A stretch of 64,000 bases of DNA from Paracoccus cavernae (GCA_030410095.1 JAUFRC010000002.1:87501-151500), one strand, 5' to 3'; numbered from the stretch's first letter, positions 18,373 through 29,223 are shown. Translations and numbers: made by a program. The notes: a model not told the origin generated them from the sequence alone.

Positions 18373-18896
18373 ATGAGGCTTGTTTCCATTCTAGCAGCCG
18401 CCGCGGCTTTGGCGGCAACGACTATGGCTGTGCCGGCGATGGCTGACCACGGGCGCGGTCACGACGATGATCGGGGCCGCAATTATTACTACGATCGCGG
18501 CGGCCATCACGGGCAGGGTTACAACCGCAACGACCGTCACCACCGTGACAGCGACCGGCGCAATTACCGCGGCGAAGATCGCGACCACCGCCGCGGCGAT
18601 CGCGACCGCCATCACGACAACCGCGAATACGGCTGGTCTCACGGCAAGCAATGCCCGCCCGGCCAATACAAGAAAGACGGCGAGTGCCGCCGCAACAAGG
18701 ACAAGCGCACCGAGCATCGCTCGGCCAGAATGTCGGTGATCTGCTGCGCGTGCGCGACTACACCTACATCAACAATCCGCAGCGCTTCAGCCTGCCCGAA
18801 AACGGGAACTGGCGCTACTACCGCCGCGATGGCCGCATCTACCGCGTCGATTCCCAAACGCAGCGGATCCAGCGGATCTACAACGAACGCCGCTAA
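18373..18896 (+). CDS. RcnB-like periplasmic protein, His/Arg/Asp-rich (one frameshift)
   Basis: About 174 residues after repair. The signal peptide (SILAAAAALAATTMAVPAMA) is followed by a long low-complexity section of His, Asp, Arg, Asn and Tyr (about residues 26-90) and a Cys pair in KQCPPGQYKKDGECRR. The C-terminus contains LLRVRDYTYINNPQRFSLP and WRYYRRDGRIYRV, resembling the RcnB/nickel-homeostasis domain. E. coli RcnB helps control nickel and cobalt efflux, and a metal-binding role here is inference from the His-rich tract. The frame breaks near 18722. AAAAGGAG precedes the ATG. A strong terminator follows at 18926. Confidence 0.65.
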
Positions 18897-18925
18897 ACTC
18901 CGCGCCATCTCCCGAAAAGAAAATC

Positions 18926-18955
18926 AAAGCTCCGGCCCTTCGGCCGGAGCTTTTT
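18926..18955 (+). terminator. Intrinsic terminator after the RcnB-like gene
   Basis: GCTCCGGCC (18929-18937) pairs with GGCCGGAGC (18942-18950) around a CTTC tetraloop and is followed by TTTTT. Preceding A residues let it also work on the opposite strand. Confidence 0.92.
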
Positions 18956-18975
18956 CCATTTTGACGGGTGGCGAT

Positions 18976-19008
18976 GAAAAAGGCGGGCCGTACTGCTGCG
19001 GCCCGCCT
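18976..19008 (-). terminator. Intrinsic terminator of the RND efflux operon
   Basis: On the minus strand AGGCGGGCCG and CGGCCCGCCT (arms 18999-19008 and 18981-18990) form a 10-bp stem followed by a T-rich tract. It lies 27 bases beyond the RND pump stop codon. Confidence 0.88.
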
Positions 19009-19035
19009 CCTTGTTGGTGCAAAGTTTGGCCCGTG

Positions 19036-22000
19036 TCAGGCTTTGTTTGCTTCCTTTTCGGCGTGCAGACGTGCCTCTTCTTCGGCGCGTTTCATCTTGG
19101 CGACCTGCGGGTCCACGTTGGGATCGCGGCGGGTCAGCTTGCTGAAGACGCTCAGCACGAAGACGAAGAACACCGGCACGAAGAATACCGACAGGATGGT
19201 CGCGGCAATCATGCCGCCGATCACACCGGTACCGATCGCGTTCTGGCTCGCGGCCGAAGGGCCGGTCGCAATCGCCAGAGGCACAACGCCCAAGGTGAAT
19301 GCGAGCGAGGTCATCAGGATCGGACGGAAACGCAGCTTGGCTGCATGGACCGCCGCATCGATCAGCTTCTCGCCCTCGGCCCGCAGATCCTTGGCGAATT
19401 CCACGATCAGGATCGCGTTCTTCGCCGAGAGGCCTATGATCGCGATCAGACCCACCTTGAAGTAGACGTCGTTGGGCATGTCGCGCACCATCAAGGCGAT
19501 GACGCAACCCAGAATGCCCAAAGGCACGACCAACATCACCGACAAGGGGATCTGCCAGCTTTCGTAAAGCCCCGAGAGCAGCAGGAAGATGAAGACGATG
19601 CTCATGCCGAAGAGCAGGGTCGAGGTATCGCCCGACTGGATCTCTTCGAGCGACTGGCCCGTCCATTCATAGCCGAAGCCCTGCGGCAGACCGGCTGCCA
19701 GCTCCTGCATCTTGGCCATTGCCGTCCCCGAGCTGTAACCCGGTGCCGCCTGACCCGACAGACGCACTGCCGGATAGCCGTTATAGCCGACGACCTGCGA
19801 CGGGCCGACCTCCCATTGCACGGTCGCAAAGGACGAGAAGGGCACCATGCCGCCATTGGCGTTGCGCACCGTCAGCTTGAGGATGTCTTCGGCCTGCATC
19901 CGCGATTCCTCGCGAGCCTGCAGCATGACGCGCTGCATCCGGCCCCCGTTGGGGAAGTCGTTGACATAGGCCGAGCCGAGGAACTGCGAGATCGTGGCGC
20001 TGATGTCGCCGAAAGCCACGCCGAAGGCATTAGCCTTTTCGCGGTCGATCGAGACATAGACCTGCGCCGCCGGCGGCAGACCCTCTTTGCGCATGCCGAC
20101 GATGACGCCGCTGGCCGAAGCCTCCTGCATCAATTGCGCGGCGGCTGCGTCGAGCGCCTGTTGGCCGAGACCACCGCGGTCCTGCAGACGGAAGGCGAAA
20201 CCGCCCGTGGCACCGAAGCCCGGAATGGGCGGCGGCGACAGCGAGAAGGCCTGCGCATCCTTCATCATGAAGAGCTGGCCGTTGGCGGCATTGGCGATGT
20301 CTTGCGCCGAACGCGTGCGCTCGCTCCAGTCCTTGAAGGTGGTGAAGGCGATACCCGCGTTCGTGCCCTGACCCGAGAAAGAGAAGCCGCGAACAGTCAC
20401 GGTATTGGCGACCTCGGGCATGGCCGCATACATGTCGGCGATCGAATGCAGCACCTCGTCGGTGCGGTTCGAACTCGAGGTTGCGGGGTCTGCACATCCG
20501 AGATCACGAAGCCCTGGTCTTCGTTCGGAAGGAAGCCGGTCGGCAGCTTGATGAAGCCGTAGCCCATGGCCACGACCAGCAGCACATAGAGCACCATCAT
20601 GATGCCGCGACGACGGATCGCGCGCTGGACGCCATGCGAATAACGCTCGGTCGCGCGGTCGAAGTTGCGGTTGAACCAGCCGAAGAAGCCTTTGCGCTCG
20701 TGGTGGGCCGAGATCGGCTTGAGGAAGGTTGCGCAAAGGGCAGGGGTCAGCGACAGCGCGAGGAAGGCCGAAAACAGGATCGACACGACCATCGTCAGTG
20801 CAAACTGGCGGTAGATGATGCCGGTCGCTCCGGGGAAGAAGGCCATCGGAATGAACACGGCCGCCAGAACCATCGTGATCCCGACGATCGCGCCCGAGAT
20901 CTGCGTCATCGCCTTTTGGGTCGCAGCCAGCGGGCTCAGACCTTCCTCGGCCATGATCCTCTCGACGTTTTCGATGACGACGATCGCGTCATCGACCAGA
21001 ATCCCGATGGCGAGCACCATCGCGAACATGGTCAGAACGTTCACCGAGAAGCCCGCGACCAGCATCACCGCAATCGTCCCGCAAAGGGCGATGGGCACGA
21101 CGATCGTGGGGATCAGCGTATAGCGGATGTTCTGGAGGAAGATGAACATCACGATAAAGACGAGCAGCATGGCTTCGCCGAGGGTGTGAACCACCTTCTC
21201 GATCGAGGCCGCAACGAAGGGCGTGGTGTCGTAGGGGATCGAGAATTGCACGCCCGCGGGGAAGAACCGCGACAGCTCTTCCATCTTCGCTTCCACCGCC
21301 TTGGATGCGGCCAGGGCGTTACCCGTGGTCGACAGCTGAAGGCCGACCATCGCGGCGGGCTGGTTGTTCAGATGCGAGTTGAACGCATAGTTTTCCGAGC
21401 CGACCTCGACGGTCGCGACATCCGACAGACGCACGGTGGAGCCGTCGGGATTGGCGCGAAGAACGATGTTGTTGAACTCTTCGACGGTGTTGAGCTGGCC
21501 TTTCAGCAAAACGGTTGCGGTCAGCTGCTGCGAGATCGGGTTGGGGTCCGCACCGACGCGACCGGCCGAGACCTGCGCGTTCTGGGCGCGGATCGCGGCG
21601 ACGACATCGCTCGAGGACAGGTTGAGACCGGTCATCTTGTCGGGGTCGATCCAGATCCGCATCGAGCGCTCCGAGGCGAAAACCTGCGCGCGGCCGATCC
21701 CGTCGATCCGCGAAAGCTCGCCCACGACGTTGCGGTTGATGTAGTCGCCAAGTCCGGTCGGGTCCATCGATCCGTCCGCCGAGGTCAGCGCGACGATCAT
21801 CAGAAAGCCCGCGCTCGCCTCTTCGACGATCACGCCCTGATCGACGACCGATTGCGGCAGAAGCGACTCGACGCGGCTGACGGCGTTCTGCACGTCGACC
21901 TGCGCTTTGGCGATATCGGTGCCGGGGTTGAAGGTCGCGGTGATGCCCAAAGCGCCGGAGCTGTCGGCGGTGGATCTGTAATAGATCAGGTTCTGGACCG

Positions 22001-22211
22001 AGTTGAGCTGTTCCTCGATCGGTTGGGCGACCGATTCATAGATCTCGGTCGGGGCTGCACCGATATAGCTCGTCGAGATCGAGATCTGCGGCGGAGCAAC
22101 CTGCGGATATTGTGCGATCGGAATATTCGGGAGTGCGAGCAAGCCCGCAAGCACGATGAAGATCGATACCACCCATGCAAGCACCGGGCGATGGATAAAG
22201 AGTTGTGCCAT
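19036..22211 (-). CDS. RND multidrug efflux pump, AcrB/MexB (HAE1) family (one frameshift)
   Basis: Inner-membrane proton-driven exporter of about 1058 residues, the normal length for the family. It begins MAQLFIHRPVLAWVVSIFIV. Helix 4 contains VLAIGILVDDAIVVIENVER, with the two Asp residues of the proton relay, and helix 10 carries the partner Lys in GLSAKNAILIVEF. The internal duplication and two large periplasmic loops are present, including GFGYEWTGQSLEE. One frameshift near 20480 falls just after NEDQGFVISDVQTP. The C-terminal tail is charged and rich in Glu, Lys and Ala. The gene is 12 bases after its adaptor gene; no outer-membrane factor gene follows, so a TolC partner must be encoded elsewhere. 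Confidence 0.93.
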
Positions 22212-22223
22212 GCGTCCCTGTCC

Positions 22224-23532
22224 TTACTCGTTCTTTTCGGGCGTCTGGGCCCCGTCTTCGGCAGGAGCGGCGCCTTCGGTCGCGGCGGCTGGTGCGCCGG
22301 CCTCTGCCGGTTGGGCTGCCTCGACCGCAGCTTCGTCGGTTGCCGCATCGGCGGTGTCGCCTGTCGCGGCCTCCGCCGGAGCGGCTGCCGCCGCCGTGGT
22401 GTCATTCCACGGTTCTGGCGCCATAGCGGCTTCGGGGTAAAGCTTCTGGGCGCCTTCGACGACGACTTGCTCGCCTGCGGCAAGACCGCTCAGCACGATC
22501 CAGCGCGGTCCGAGGGTCGGCCCGAGGGTGACGGTCCGGCGTTCGGCCTTGTTCTCGGCACCGACAATATAGACGAAGGCATTGCCCTCGCCGTCGCGCT
22601 GCACCGCCATTTGCGGGATCGCGAGCGCGGCTTCGGCAATCGCTTGCTCGATGCTGATGCGGACATAAAGGCCCGGCAGAAGGTCGCCGTCGGGGTTCGG
22701 GAATTCGCCGCGCATCGTGACCTGACCGGTCAGCGGATCGACGGTCGCTTCGGAAAAGAGCAGGCGGCCGGGTTTGTCGTAGACCGAGCCGTCGTCATAG
22801 ATCAGACGCACGCGTGCCTCGCCCGGTGCGGTGGCAACCAGTTGGCCCGACTGCATCGCGCGGCGCAGCTGGAGCACGTCCGACGAGGATTGCGTGAAGT
22901 CGGCATAGACCGGATCAAGCTGTTGGATCGTCGCCATGATGTCGGTTTGCGAGGTGACGAGCGCGCCTTCGGTCACCAGCGCGCGGCCGATGATCCCCGA
23001 AATGGGGGCGGTGACATCGGTGTAATCGAGATTGAGCTGCGCCTCTTCCAGCGAGGCCTGCGCGATCGCGACCTCGGCGTCGGCGACGGCCAAAGCGGTC
23101 ACGGCGTTTTCAAGATCGACCCCGCTCGAGACGCGGCGCTCGCGCAGACGTTCGGCGCGCTCCTGTTGGTCGCGGGCGTTGAGCTGGTTGGCCTGAGCGC
23201 GGGCAAGGGTCGCCTGCGCGCTCGCGACGCGGACGCGGAACTGCGAGGAATCGATGCGGTAAAGCACATCGCCTTCCTTGACGAAGCTGCCCTGTTCAAA
23301 GACGCGCTCGAGCACGATCCCGCTGACGCGCGGGCGAACCTCGGCGGTGCGGGTCGCGGAGACGCGGCCGGGAAGCTCGCTGACGACGGGCAGCGGCTCG
23401 GGCTTGAGGGTGATCACGCTGACGGGCGTCGGGGCATCTGCCCCCGTCTTGCTGGGCCGACAGGGTTGCGGGCGCAAGCATGGCGGCAAGTACGAGAGGT
23501 AGGATGGTCTTTGCCGACCTGAGTGAGAACAT
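22224..23532 (-). CDS. RND periplasmic adaptor (membrane fusion protein), AcrA/MexA family (one frameshift)
   Basis: Adaptor linking the RND pump to an outer-membrane channel, about 435 residues. The N-terminus is MFSLRSAKTILPLVLAAMLA (signal peptide, no lipobox Cys seen), with ATG at 23532 preceded by GGAG. The lipoyl halves (LPGRVSATRTAEVRPRVSG and YTDVTAPISGIIGRA) flank a coiled-coil hairpin rich in Ala, Gln and Arg. The frame breaks near 23445 in a G-run. The last ~65 residues are an unusual Ala/Glu/Pro-rich low-complexity tail. It is the first structural gene after the TetR regulator and is co-directional with the pump. Confidence 0.9.
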
Positions 23533-23626
23533 GAGGAAACTCCGAAAATTCTTGCGCTTTGTTGCGTGCGGACGCGGTGTGTCGGTCGGTTGGAAATTCG
23601 TTGGTTCTTGTCTTGGAGGGGCGTTT

Positions 23627-24195
23627 TCAATTGCTTGCCGCAGGTTCCGGCCCCGAAGATTGCAGGAGCCCGCGGATATCGTCCAGAAGCTCTTGCCGAG
23701 ATTCTGAATCAAAGCGACAAAATCCGAAAAACTCCAGCGATTTTATCCCGTGGAGGGCCAGATAAGCGAGACTGGCGCGGCGCGGGTCATCGGCCTCCTG
23801 GGCGACGCGGCCCATGGTCTGGCAGATTTCTTCGCACATCAGCGCATGGCATTCCTCTTCGGCGCTCATTGCCGAAGAAATCAGCATCGCGATCGAGACC
23901 TCTTCCTCGGTCGGCGATTGCTCCGACGCTTGAGCAGGCCGCGCAACCAGCGGTTGGGGGCGTCGTCCTGCGGCAAAAGCGCGTCGAGCTGTTCGCGATG
24001 TGCGGCGATACGGCTGCGGGTAAAGGCGGCAAGCAGGCCGGCCTTGTTTTGGAAGTCGTAGACCACGCTGGATTTGCTGATGCCGGCTTCCTTGGCGACA
24101 GCGTCGATCGACAGCCCGCCGACACCCTGTCTGCGGACAACCGATTCTATGGCGAGCATTGTCGCCTCGCGGTCAATCGTGCGCTTGCGGCCCAT
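23627..24195 (-). CDS. TetR/AcrR-family repressor of the efflux operon (one frameshift)
   Basis: About 189 residues. The N-terminal TetR helix-turn-helix contains GRKRTIDREATMLAIESVV, SIDAVAKEAGISKSSVVYDF and NKAGLLAAFTRSRI. The C-terminal ligand-binding half includes EEECHALMCEEICQTMG and a tail ending SSGPEPAASN. The frame breaks near 23930; adding one base joins LLK to SEQSPTEEE. I start at the ATG at 24195; an in-frame start at 24240 is possible. The gene sits 94 bases upstream of the adaptor on the same strand, so it probably autoregulates and controls efflux. A promoter and overlapping palindrome lie upstream. Confidence 0.85.
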
Positions 24196-24252
24196 GGTTT
24201 GCCTTTTGGGCGGTCCGGTCGGAGTGACCGGGCCAGCCATTCGGAAATAGCG

Positions 24253-24264
24253 GAACGAGCGTTC
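24253..24264. promoter_or_regulatory. Palindrome GAACG-AG-CGTTC, candidate TetR operator
   Basis: A perfect 5-bp-arm inverted repeat lies about 60 bases upstream of the tetR start, just downstream of the predicted -10. That location suits repression by a dimeric TetR protein. A repeated TTCGGA pair (about 24240 and 24262) flanks it. Confidence 0.45.
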
Positions 24265-24265
24265 G

Positions 24266-24292
24266 GATATATTCGGCCTGCGATCTTGTCAA
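24266..24292 (-). promoter_or_regulatory. Putative promoter of the tetR-adaptor-pump operon
   Basis: On the minus strand a consensus TTGACA (24292-24287) is followed after 15 bases by TATATC (24271-24266). The spacer is shorter than the optimum of 17, which may be intrinsic or reflect an indel. Confidence 0.45.
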
Positions 24293-24424
24293 TCGGAGCA
24301 ATGATTGTCTTGCGGAAAATCAATCGCTCAGGGCAGGGAGGCCGCGCCCGCACCAGCGGAAATCACGCCCGATCAGACCGCTCTGCGACTCATCCGTGCG
24401 ACCTTCTGCCGCAAGACCGCCCCC

Positions 24425-25400
24425 TCAGGCCCCGCCCTTGCGCAGCACCGAAAACTTGTGCGGCGAGATCCCGTATTGCTTGCGGAAGATCTTGGAGAAA
24501 TGCGCGCTCGATCCGTAGCCGCAGGCGACGGCGACATCGATCACGCCCATATTCGTCTCGGCGAGCAGCGCGCGCATGCTGAAGCCGCAGCCCGTTGAGA
24601 TATTGCAGCGGCGTCAGCCTGAGGTATTGCTGGAAAAGCCGCTCGAGCTGGCGGCGCGAGACCTCGACGTGATCGGCGCAGGCATCGAGGTTCAGCTCCA
24701 TCTCGATATGGCGCTCGAGAAAGGCCACCGCGCGCACCAGCTTGTCGTTGCGCGTCCCCAGCCGCGCCGCCAACGAGGCGAGCTGTTCATCCTCGCCGCC
24801 GCGCTGTTGGCCGAGCAGGCACATGTTCATGACGGACTGGCTCAGCGCCTCGCCGTAGAAATCATGGATCAGCTTGAGCGCGAGATCGGCCGAGGCAACC
24901 CCGCCCGCGCAGGTCACGATCCGGTCCTCGATGCAGAAAATCCGGCGCTCGGGGGCGAGGTCGGGGTACTTCTCGGCAAAGCTGGTGAGGTTTTCCCAAT
25001 GAAGCGTAAAGCGCTTGCCGCTCAGGATGCCGGCGCGCGCCAAGGCATAGGCTCCGGTGCAAAGCCCGCCGACCGTGCGGCCGAGCCGCCATTGCTTGCG
25101 GATCCAGCTGGTGAGCGCGGGCGTGCAGGCGCGTTCGGGCAGGACGCCGCCGCAAACGAGAACGTAATCGGCGCGGCCATCCTCGGGCAGGGCGCCGTCG
25201 GGCATGACCGTGACACCGTTCGAGCAGGTGACGGGGCGGCCGTCTTCGGAATGGATCTGCCATGTAAAGAGGATCTGGCCGGTCAGCTGGTTGGCGACCC
25301 GCAACGGCTCGATTGCCGAGGTAAAGGCCAGCATGGTGAAATCGGCCATCAGCACGAAATCCACCGAGACCGGTTTTGTCACGGTCTTCGACAGCGCCAT
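24425..25400 (-). CDS. GlxA-family transcriptional regulator, DJ-1/PfpI plus AraC domains (one frameshift)
   Basis: A regulator of about 324 residues. The N-terminal DJ-1/PfpI-like amidotransferase fold includes VSVDFVLMADFTMLAF, DYVLVCGGVLPE and GGLCTGAYALARAGIL, where a Cys-Thr-Gly stands at the nucleophile elbow. The C-terminal AraC DNA-binding domain includes LDACADHVEVSRRQLERLF, VACGYGSSAHFSKIFRKQYG and a terminal FSVLRKGGA. Relatives control betaine, carnitine or arginine catabolism, but no such genes are nearby. The frame breaks near 24575. The start is uncertain: upstream sequence to about 25570 (GTG before TDQKSQQ) has coding character and may be an N-terminal extension separated by another indel. 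Confidence 0.82.
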
Positions 25401-25817
25401 ATGGGCGATGCCGCGCGCGACATAGCGCGATTGGTCGTCGCGCGGCTGGTCCTCAGGCTTCCGGCCTGTTTTCGGTTGGTCGCCAGCGACCTGCCCGGCG
25501 GGGAAGATCCTCCGGTCCCTGAAGCGGCGCAAAGGAAAGCTGTCCTTGCTGTGATTTCTGATCTGTCACCTGCGCTTGGGCCCCTCCGCTTGCGCCCGCC
25601 TTCGCGGCTTGCCGCGAATCCCGCGAGGCGTCTGCCGCGTCTTCTTTGTCATAGCGAAAGCGCCGCCCTGCATCCAGATGGCGCTTTTCCCTGCACATGT
25701 CCCGTGCGGCCAGACACCTTTTCGTTGCGGCAACCGGAACCAAAGACCATTTGCCGAATTGGTATAGAGTAACCTCGACCTCGGGACCGCAAACGTTTAA
25801 GACATATTGCGACCTCA
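25401..25817. other. Gap between glxA-like gene and the T6SS cluster
   Basis: These 417 bases separate the leftward GlxA-like gene from the rightward T6SS operon and should hold both promoters. The part nearest the GlxA-like gene may encode its N-terminal extension. From about 25740 to 25817 the sequence is more AT-rich and is the likely T6SS promoter region, though I see no convincing -35/-10 pair or sigma-54 site. Confidence 0.4.
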
Positions 25818-26429
25818 ATGACGGCCTGCGATCCCGTGCAAATGATGACTGATACCGGACCGACCGACAAAACCGCACCGCCGCGCCGGTCCACGCGCTT
25901 CGATACCCCGTCCGAACTTTATACGCGCCTGCCCGAGATCCAGATGCTGACCACGATGCGGCCGCGTCAGGACGAGGGCAATCTGCAGTATCTTTACCGC
26001 CTCCGCTCCTCGACCACCCCCGAGGAAAGCGTGACCTTCGCCGCCTTCGCCGCGCAACCGACTGTGGCCGCAGGCTGGGGCTATGAATGTCTGCGTCTGA
26101 TGGCCGACCATCTCAGCCCGCTGGAAAAGCCGATGCTGCAGGATATTGCGGCCTGGGTCAGCAGCCCGACCACGGCGATGCGCCACCGCCTGATGCGCGA
26201 GGCGCTTTTCGCACCGACGCGGACGCCTTCGGTGTTGCTCGGTCTGGCGGTCGGCTGGTCGGTGGGCGGTCCCGCCCCGAACGATCCGATGCGCCCGCCG
26301 CCCTATCGCACGCCGCAAGCGATCAACAGCGCGGTTTTGTCCTGCCTCGCGCGTTCCGAATTGTCGCGCAGGCCCAGCTATCTCGCACGGTTCATCGATA
26401 TGGCCGAAACCTTGTTCAGGGCGTTCTGA
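25818..26429 (+). CDS. DUF6931-type T6SS-associated protein
   Basis: A 203-residue soluble protein with no signal peptide, containing LQYLYRLRSSTTPEESVTFA, GWGYECLRLMADHL and WVSSPTTAMRHRLMREAL. It resembles the short alpha-helical proteins annotated DUF6931 that lie next to T6SS FHA-protein genes. The biochemical role is unknown. It begins the rightward T6SS block, and tagH starts 8 bases after its stop. Two further in-frame ATGs at 25842 and 25845 are alternative starts. The frame is intact. Confidence 0.6.
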   Translation: MTACDPVQMMTDTGPTDKTAPPRRSTRFDTPSELYTRLPEIQMLTTMRPRQDEGNLQYLYRLRSSTTPEESVTFAAFAAQPTVAAGWGYECLRLMADHLSPLEKPMLQDIAAWVSSPTTAMRHRLMREALFAPTRTPSVLLGLAVGWSVGGPAPNDPMRPPPYRTPQAINSAVLSCLARSELSRRPSYLARFIDMAETLFRAF

Positions 26430-26436
26430 GCTGCCC

Positions 26437-27774
26437 ATGTCGCTGACCCTTCTCATCGAAAACTACCAGATCCTCGACGATGGCGGCCCGGCCAGCATCG
26501 TTGTGCCCGAGGCGGGCTTGCAGATCGGTCGCCGCGAAGGGATGGGTTGGGTGCTTCCCGATGCGAGCCGCCATATTTCGGGCCATCACCTCGATGTCTA
26601 TTTCAGGGACGGCGCGTGGTGGCTGCGCGACCAATCGACCAACGGCACCTTCCTGCACGGCATGCGCCACCGGCTCGACGGTCCGCACCGGCTTGAACAT
26701 GGCGACCGGTTCCAGATCGGCCAATATGTTGTCGTGGCCCTGATGGATGCGCCTTCGATGAATGGCGGGATGAATCCGGGCTCGCTGCCGTCCTATGGCG
26801 GGCCGGTGTTCGCGCAAGAGTCCGAAGAGGACCCTTGGTCGGTCGGCAGCGGTCAGGGCGGTTTGATGCCGGTCGATCCGGTTCCGGTCCATCCCCAGCA
26901 GCATTCCTCGGGGTTCGAGCGCGAATTCATGGCCTTCCCCGTCATGCCGAGCCCCGCCGGTTGCCGTTCCTCCGCCTTTCGCACCGGCGCATCAACCGCA
27001 AGCTTTCGGGCATGGCGCTGCGCTGCCCCATCCGGCGCAGGCGGACAATGCCTCGCCTTTGCGGCCGCGATGCCGGACCAGCCGATGGGCCTTCCGCCCG
27101 GGCAAGGCGCGGGCTTTGCCCCTGTCGATCACCGGCCGGTCTTTGTTGAAGCGCCCCAAGCGGTCCCGCCTTCGGCTCCTGCCGATGACGGGCGCGGCTT
27201 TGCGCGTGCCTTTTGCGAGGGTGCGGGCCTGCCGCCGGAATGGGCCGAGGGTGTGCCGCCCGAGAACCTTGCGCGCCTTCTGGGCGAAACCATGCGCGCA
27301 GCCACTTCCGAGGTGATGCTGGCCTTGCGCGATCGCGCCTCCGCCAAGCAGTTCGTGCGGGTGGGCGAGCGCACGATGCGGGCGGCGACCGACAACAACC
27401 CGTTGAAGTTCCTTCCTGATCCGGATCAGGCGCTCGAGGCGATGTTCCTGCGTCCGCGCGCGGGCTTCATGACGGGAACGGCCGGTTTCGACGAGGCTTT
27501 GCGCGATCTGCGCCAGCATCAGGCTGCGCTTTTCGCGGCGCTGCAACCCGCGCTGATGAAGCTGATGGGCGATCTCGACCCCGGCGCGATCGAGGCGGGG
27601 ACCGAGGCGGGCCGCTTTGGCGCCAACCGCAAAGCGCGGGCCTGGGAGACCTTTGTCACGCGTTGGGATGCCAAGGCTGCGCCGCATGAAAACGGCATTC
27701 TCGACGAATTCATCCAACATTTCGCAAGCGCATACCGCGACGCATTGGCGCGCGGCTCCGGCCAGATCGGGTGA
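26437..27774 (+). CDS. tagH: T6SS FHA-domain scaffold TagH/Fha (two compensating frameshifts)
   Basis: A cytoplasmic regulator that binds phosphothreonine made by PpkA and promotes T6SS assembly. The FHA domain occupies about residues 1-105, with core residues in LQIGRREGMGW, SRHISGHHLDV and STNGTFLHGMRH. A Pro/Gln/Ala-rich linker follows. The C-terminal T6SS-FHA domain (about residues 245-445) includes FLPDPDQALEAMFL, TGTAGFDEALRDL and WETFVTRWDAKA. Between about 26946 and 27060 the true linker is in another frame (Pro/Ala/His-rich) and the frame returns, so two indels compensate. The protein is about 445 residues. It pairs functionally with ppkA and pppA at the other end of the cluster. Confidence 0.88.
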   Translation: MSLTLLIENYQILDDGGPASIVVPEAGLQIGRREGMGWVLPDASRHISGHHLDVYFRDGAWWLRDQSTNGTFLHGMRHRLDGPHRLEHGDRFQIGQYVVVALMDAPSMNGGMNPGSLPSYGGPVFAQESEEDPWSVGSGQGGLMPVDPVPVHPQQHSSGFEREFMAFPVMPSPAGCRSSAFRTGASTASFRAWRCAAPSGAGGQCLAFAAAMPDQPMGLPPGQGAGFAPVDHRPVFVEAPQAVPPSAPADDGRGFARAFCEGAGLPPEWAEGVPPENLARLLGETMRAATSEVMLALRDRASAKQFVRVGERTMRAATDNNPLKFLPDPDQALEAMFLRPRAGFMTGTAGFDEALRDLRQHQAALFAALQPALMKLMGDLDPGAIEAGTEAGRFGANRKARAWETFVTRWDAKAAPHENGILDEFIQHFASAYRDALARGSGQIG

Positions 27775-27839
27775 GCGCACGATGGACAGGACAGCACAGC
27801 CGGCGAAAAGCCGCAGGATACGGGGAAGGGGCTGAGAGC

Positions 27840-29223
27840 ATGGCGTGGGAATGGTTGCAAGAGCCGGTCACCGTGGCCGAACCCTGCGGACACGATCTCG
27901 AAAAGAGCGATGATCCAGATTTCATCGACTATTACTTCGAGGCCGAGGGCCGTCTCCCCGACCGCTATTTCACGCCGGGCGTGCCGAACCTTTGGGCGGT
28001 AGCGAGGACCAGCTTTTCGATCCGCGCTCCGTTTTGTTGCGCCGCGAGACGGAATCCATCACCGGATTGCTGCAACGCAGCCGCGACCTGCGCCTTCTGA
28101 GCCTGCTGGCGCGGTTCCAGATCCTCGCCGCGCGCCCCGCCGACTTTGCCGAGACGCTCGAGGCGGTGGCCGATCTTCTGGCATTGCGCGGCGATCTCGT
28201 GCACCCGCAGATCCAGACCACGACCTCCGAGCGGCGCGGTGCGCTGGATGCTCTGGCCGAACAGACCACGGTGATCATGCCGCTGGTCCATCTTCCGTTC
28301 CTGAACAACGCCGACATCAGCTACCGCAGCTTTCTGGTGGCCGATGGTGCCGCCGAGCCGCGCATGTCCGAGGCAGAGCAAACCGCGACCACCGGCGATA
28401 TCGTCTCGACCCTGAAAAACGCGGCGAATGTCGCGCCGCTGACCGCGCTCCATACCGCCTTGAGCCGCGCGGCGCAGGCCTATGCCCGCATCATCACGCT
28501 GAGCCGAGGCCATCCGAGCCATCCCTTCACGCCCGATTTCTCGGCGGTCTTCGCTACGATCGCAGACCTTCAGAAACTGATCGCCGAGGCTTTGCCGAAC
28601 CTCGCCCCTGGAGCGCGGCGGATACCGCTCCCGAGCCGACGGCCACGGACGAAGACGTGCCGCCTCCTTCCTCCGACGAGCCCGCACAGCTGCTCCAGCC
28701 CGCGAGCCTGCCACAAGCAGGTTCGGTCCATATCGCAAGCCATGCGCAGGCCAGCGCCGTGATCGGGGCGGCTGAAGGCTATCTCGCGCTGAACGAACCT
28801 TCGTCGCTTTCGCTGCTTTTGGTGACGCAGGCGCGGCTTTTGGTCGGCAAGTCCCTTGTCGAAGCAATCGAGCTTTTGCGCCCGCACGAGGCCGAACGCG
28901 CCGCGCTCAATCTCGGGCGCGGATTGGGCTTCTCGCTGGACATGTCGCGCCTTCGGATGCTCGCCCAATCGGCGCCGCAGACGCGGGACGAAGGGGCGGA
29001 TCGCGGCACGGGTGATTCTGGTTCCCTAGGGGAAACTAGATCGGTGGTAATCGCCGATCGCGGGCAACTCGCCTCGAATTTGCGCGGCGTCGAGGAGTTC
29101 TACATGCGCAACGAGCCAGCAAGTCCGGTTCCCGTTCTCCTTGGAAGTGCAAGAACGATGCTCACCAAAACTTTTGACGCGATTTTAGGCGAATTGTTAC
29201 CCCAAACACCTGAACAAGTATAG
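27840..29223 (+). CDS. tssA: T6SS protein TssA (ImpA-like, two frameshifts)
   Basis: About 461 residues. The ImpA N-terminal region contains VTVAEPCGHDLEKSDDPDF and YYFEAEGRLPDRYFTPG, typical of alphaproteobacterial TssA. Helical repeats follow (ETESITGLLQRSRDLRLLSL, FLNNADISYRSFLV). A C-terminal domain (FYMRNEPASPVPVLLGSART, LTKTFDAILGELLP) completes it. TssA proteins organise the baseplate and sheath or cap the growing tail. Frames break near 27985 and 28610. Start at ATG 27840; 65 bases separate it from tagH, and 75 bases precede tssB. Confidence 0.85.

Noticed and set aside
18373..23522. Very long plus-strand open frames (729 and 1013 codons) opposite the RND pump and adaptor
   Set aside because: They are antisense shadows in high-GC DNA, dominated by His, Arg, Asp and Gly with no domain pattern, while the minus strand carries unmistakable RND and adaptor motifs.
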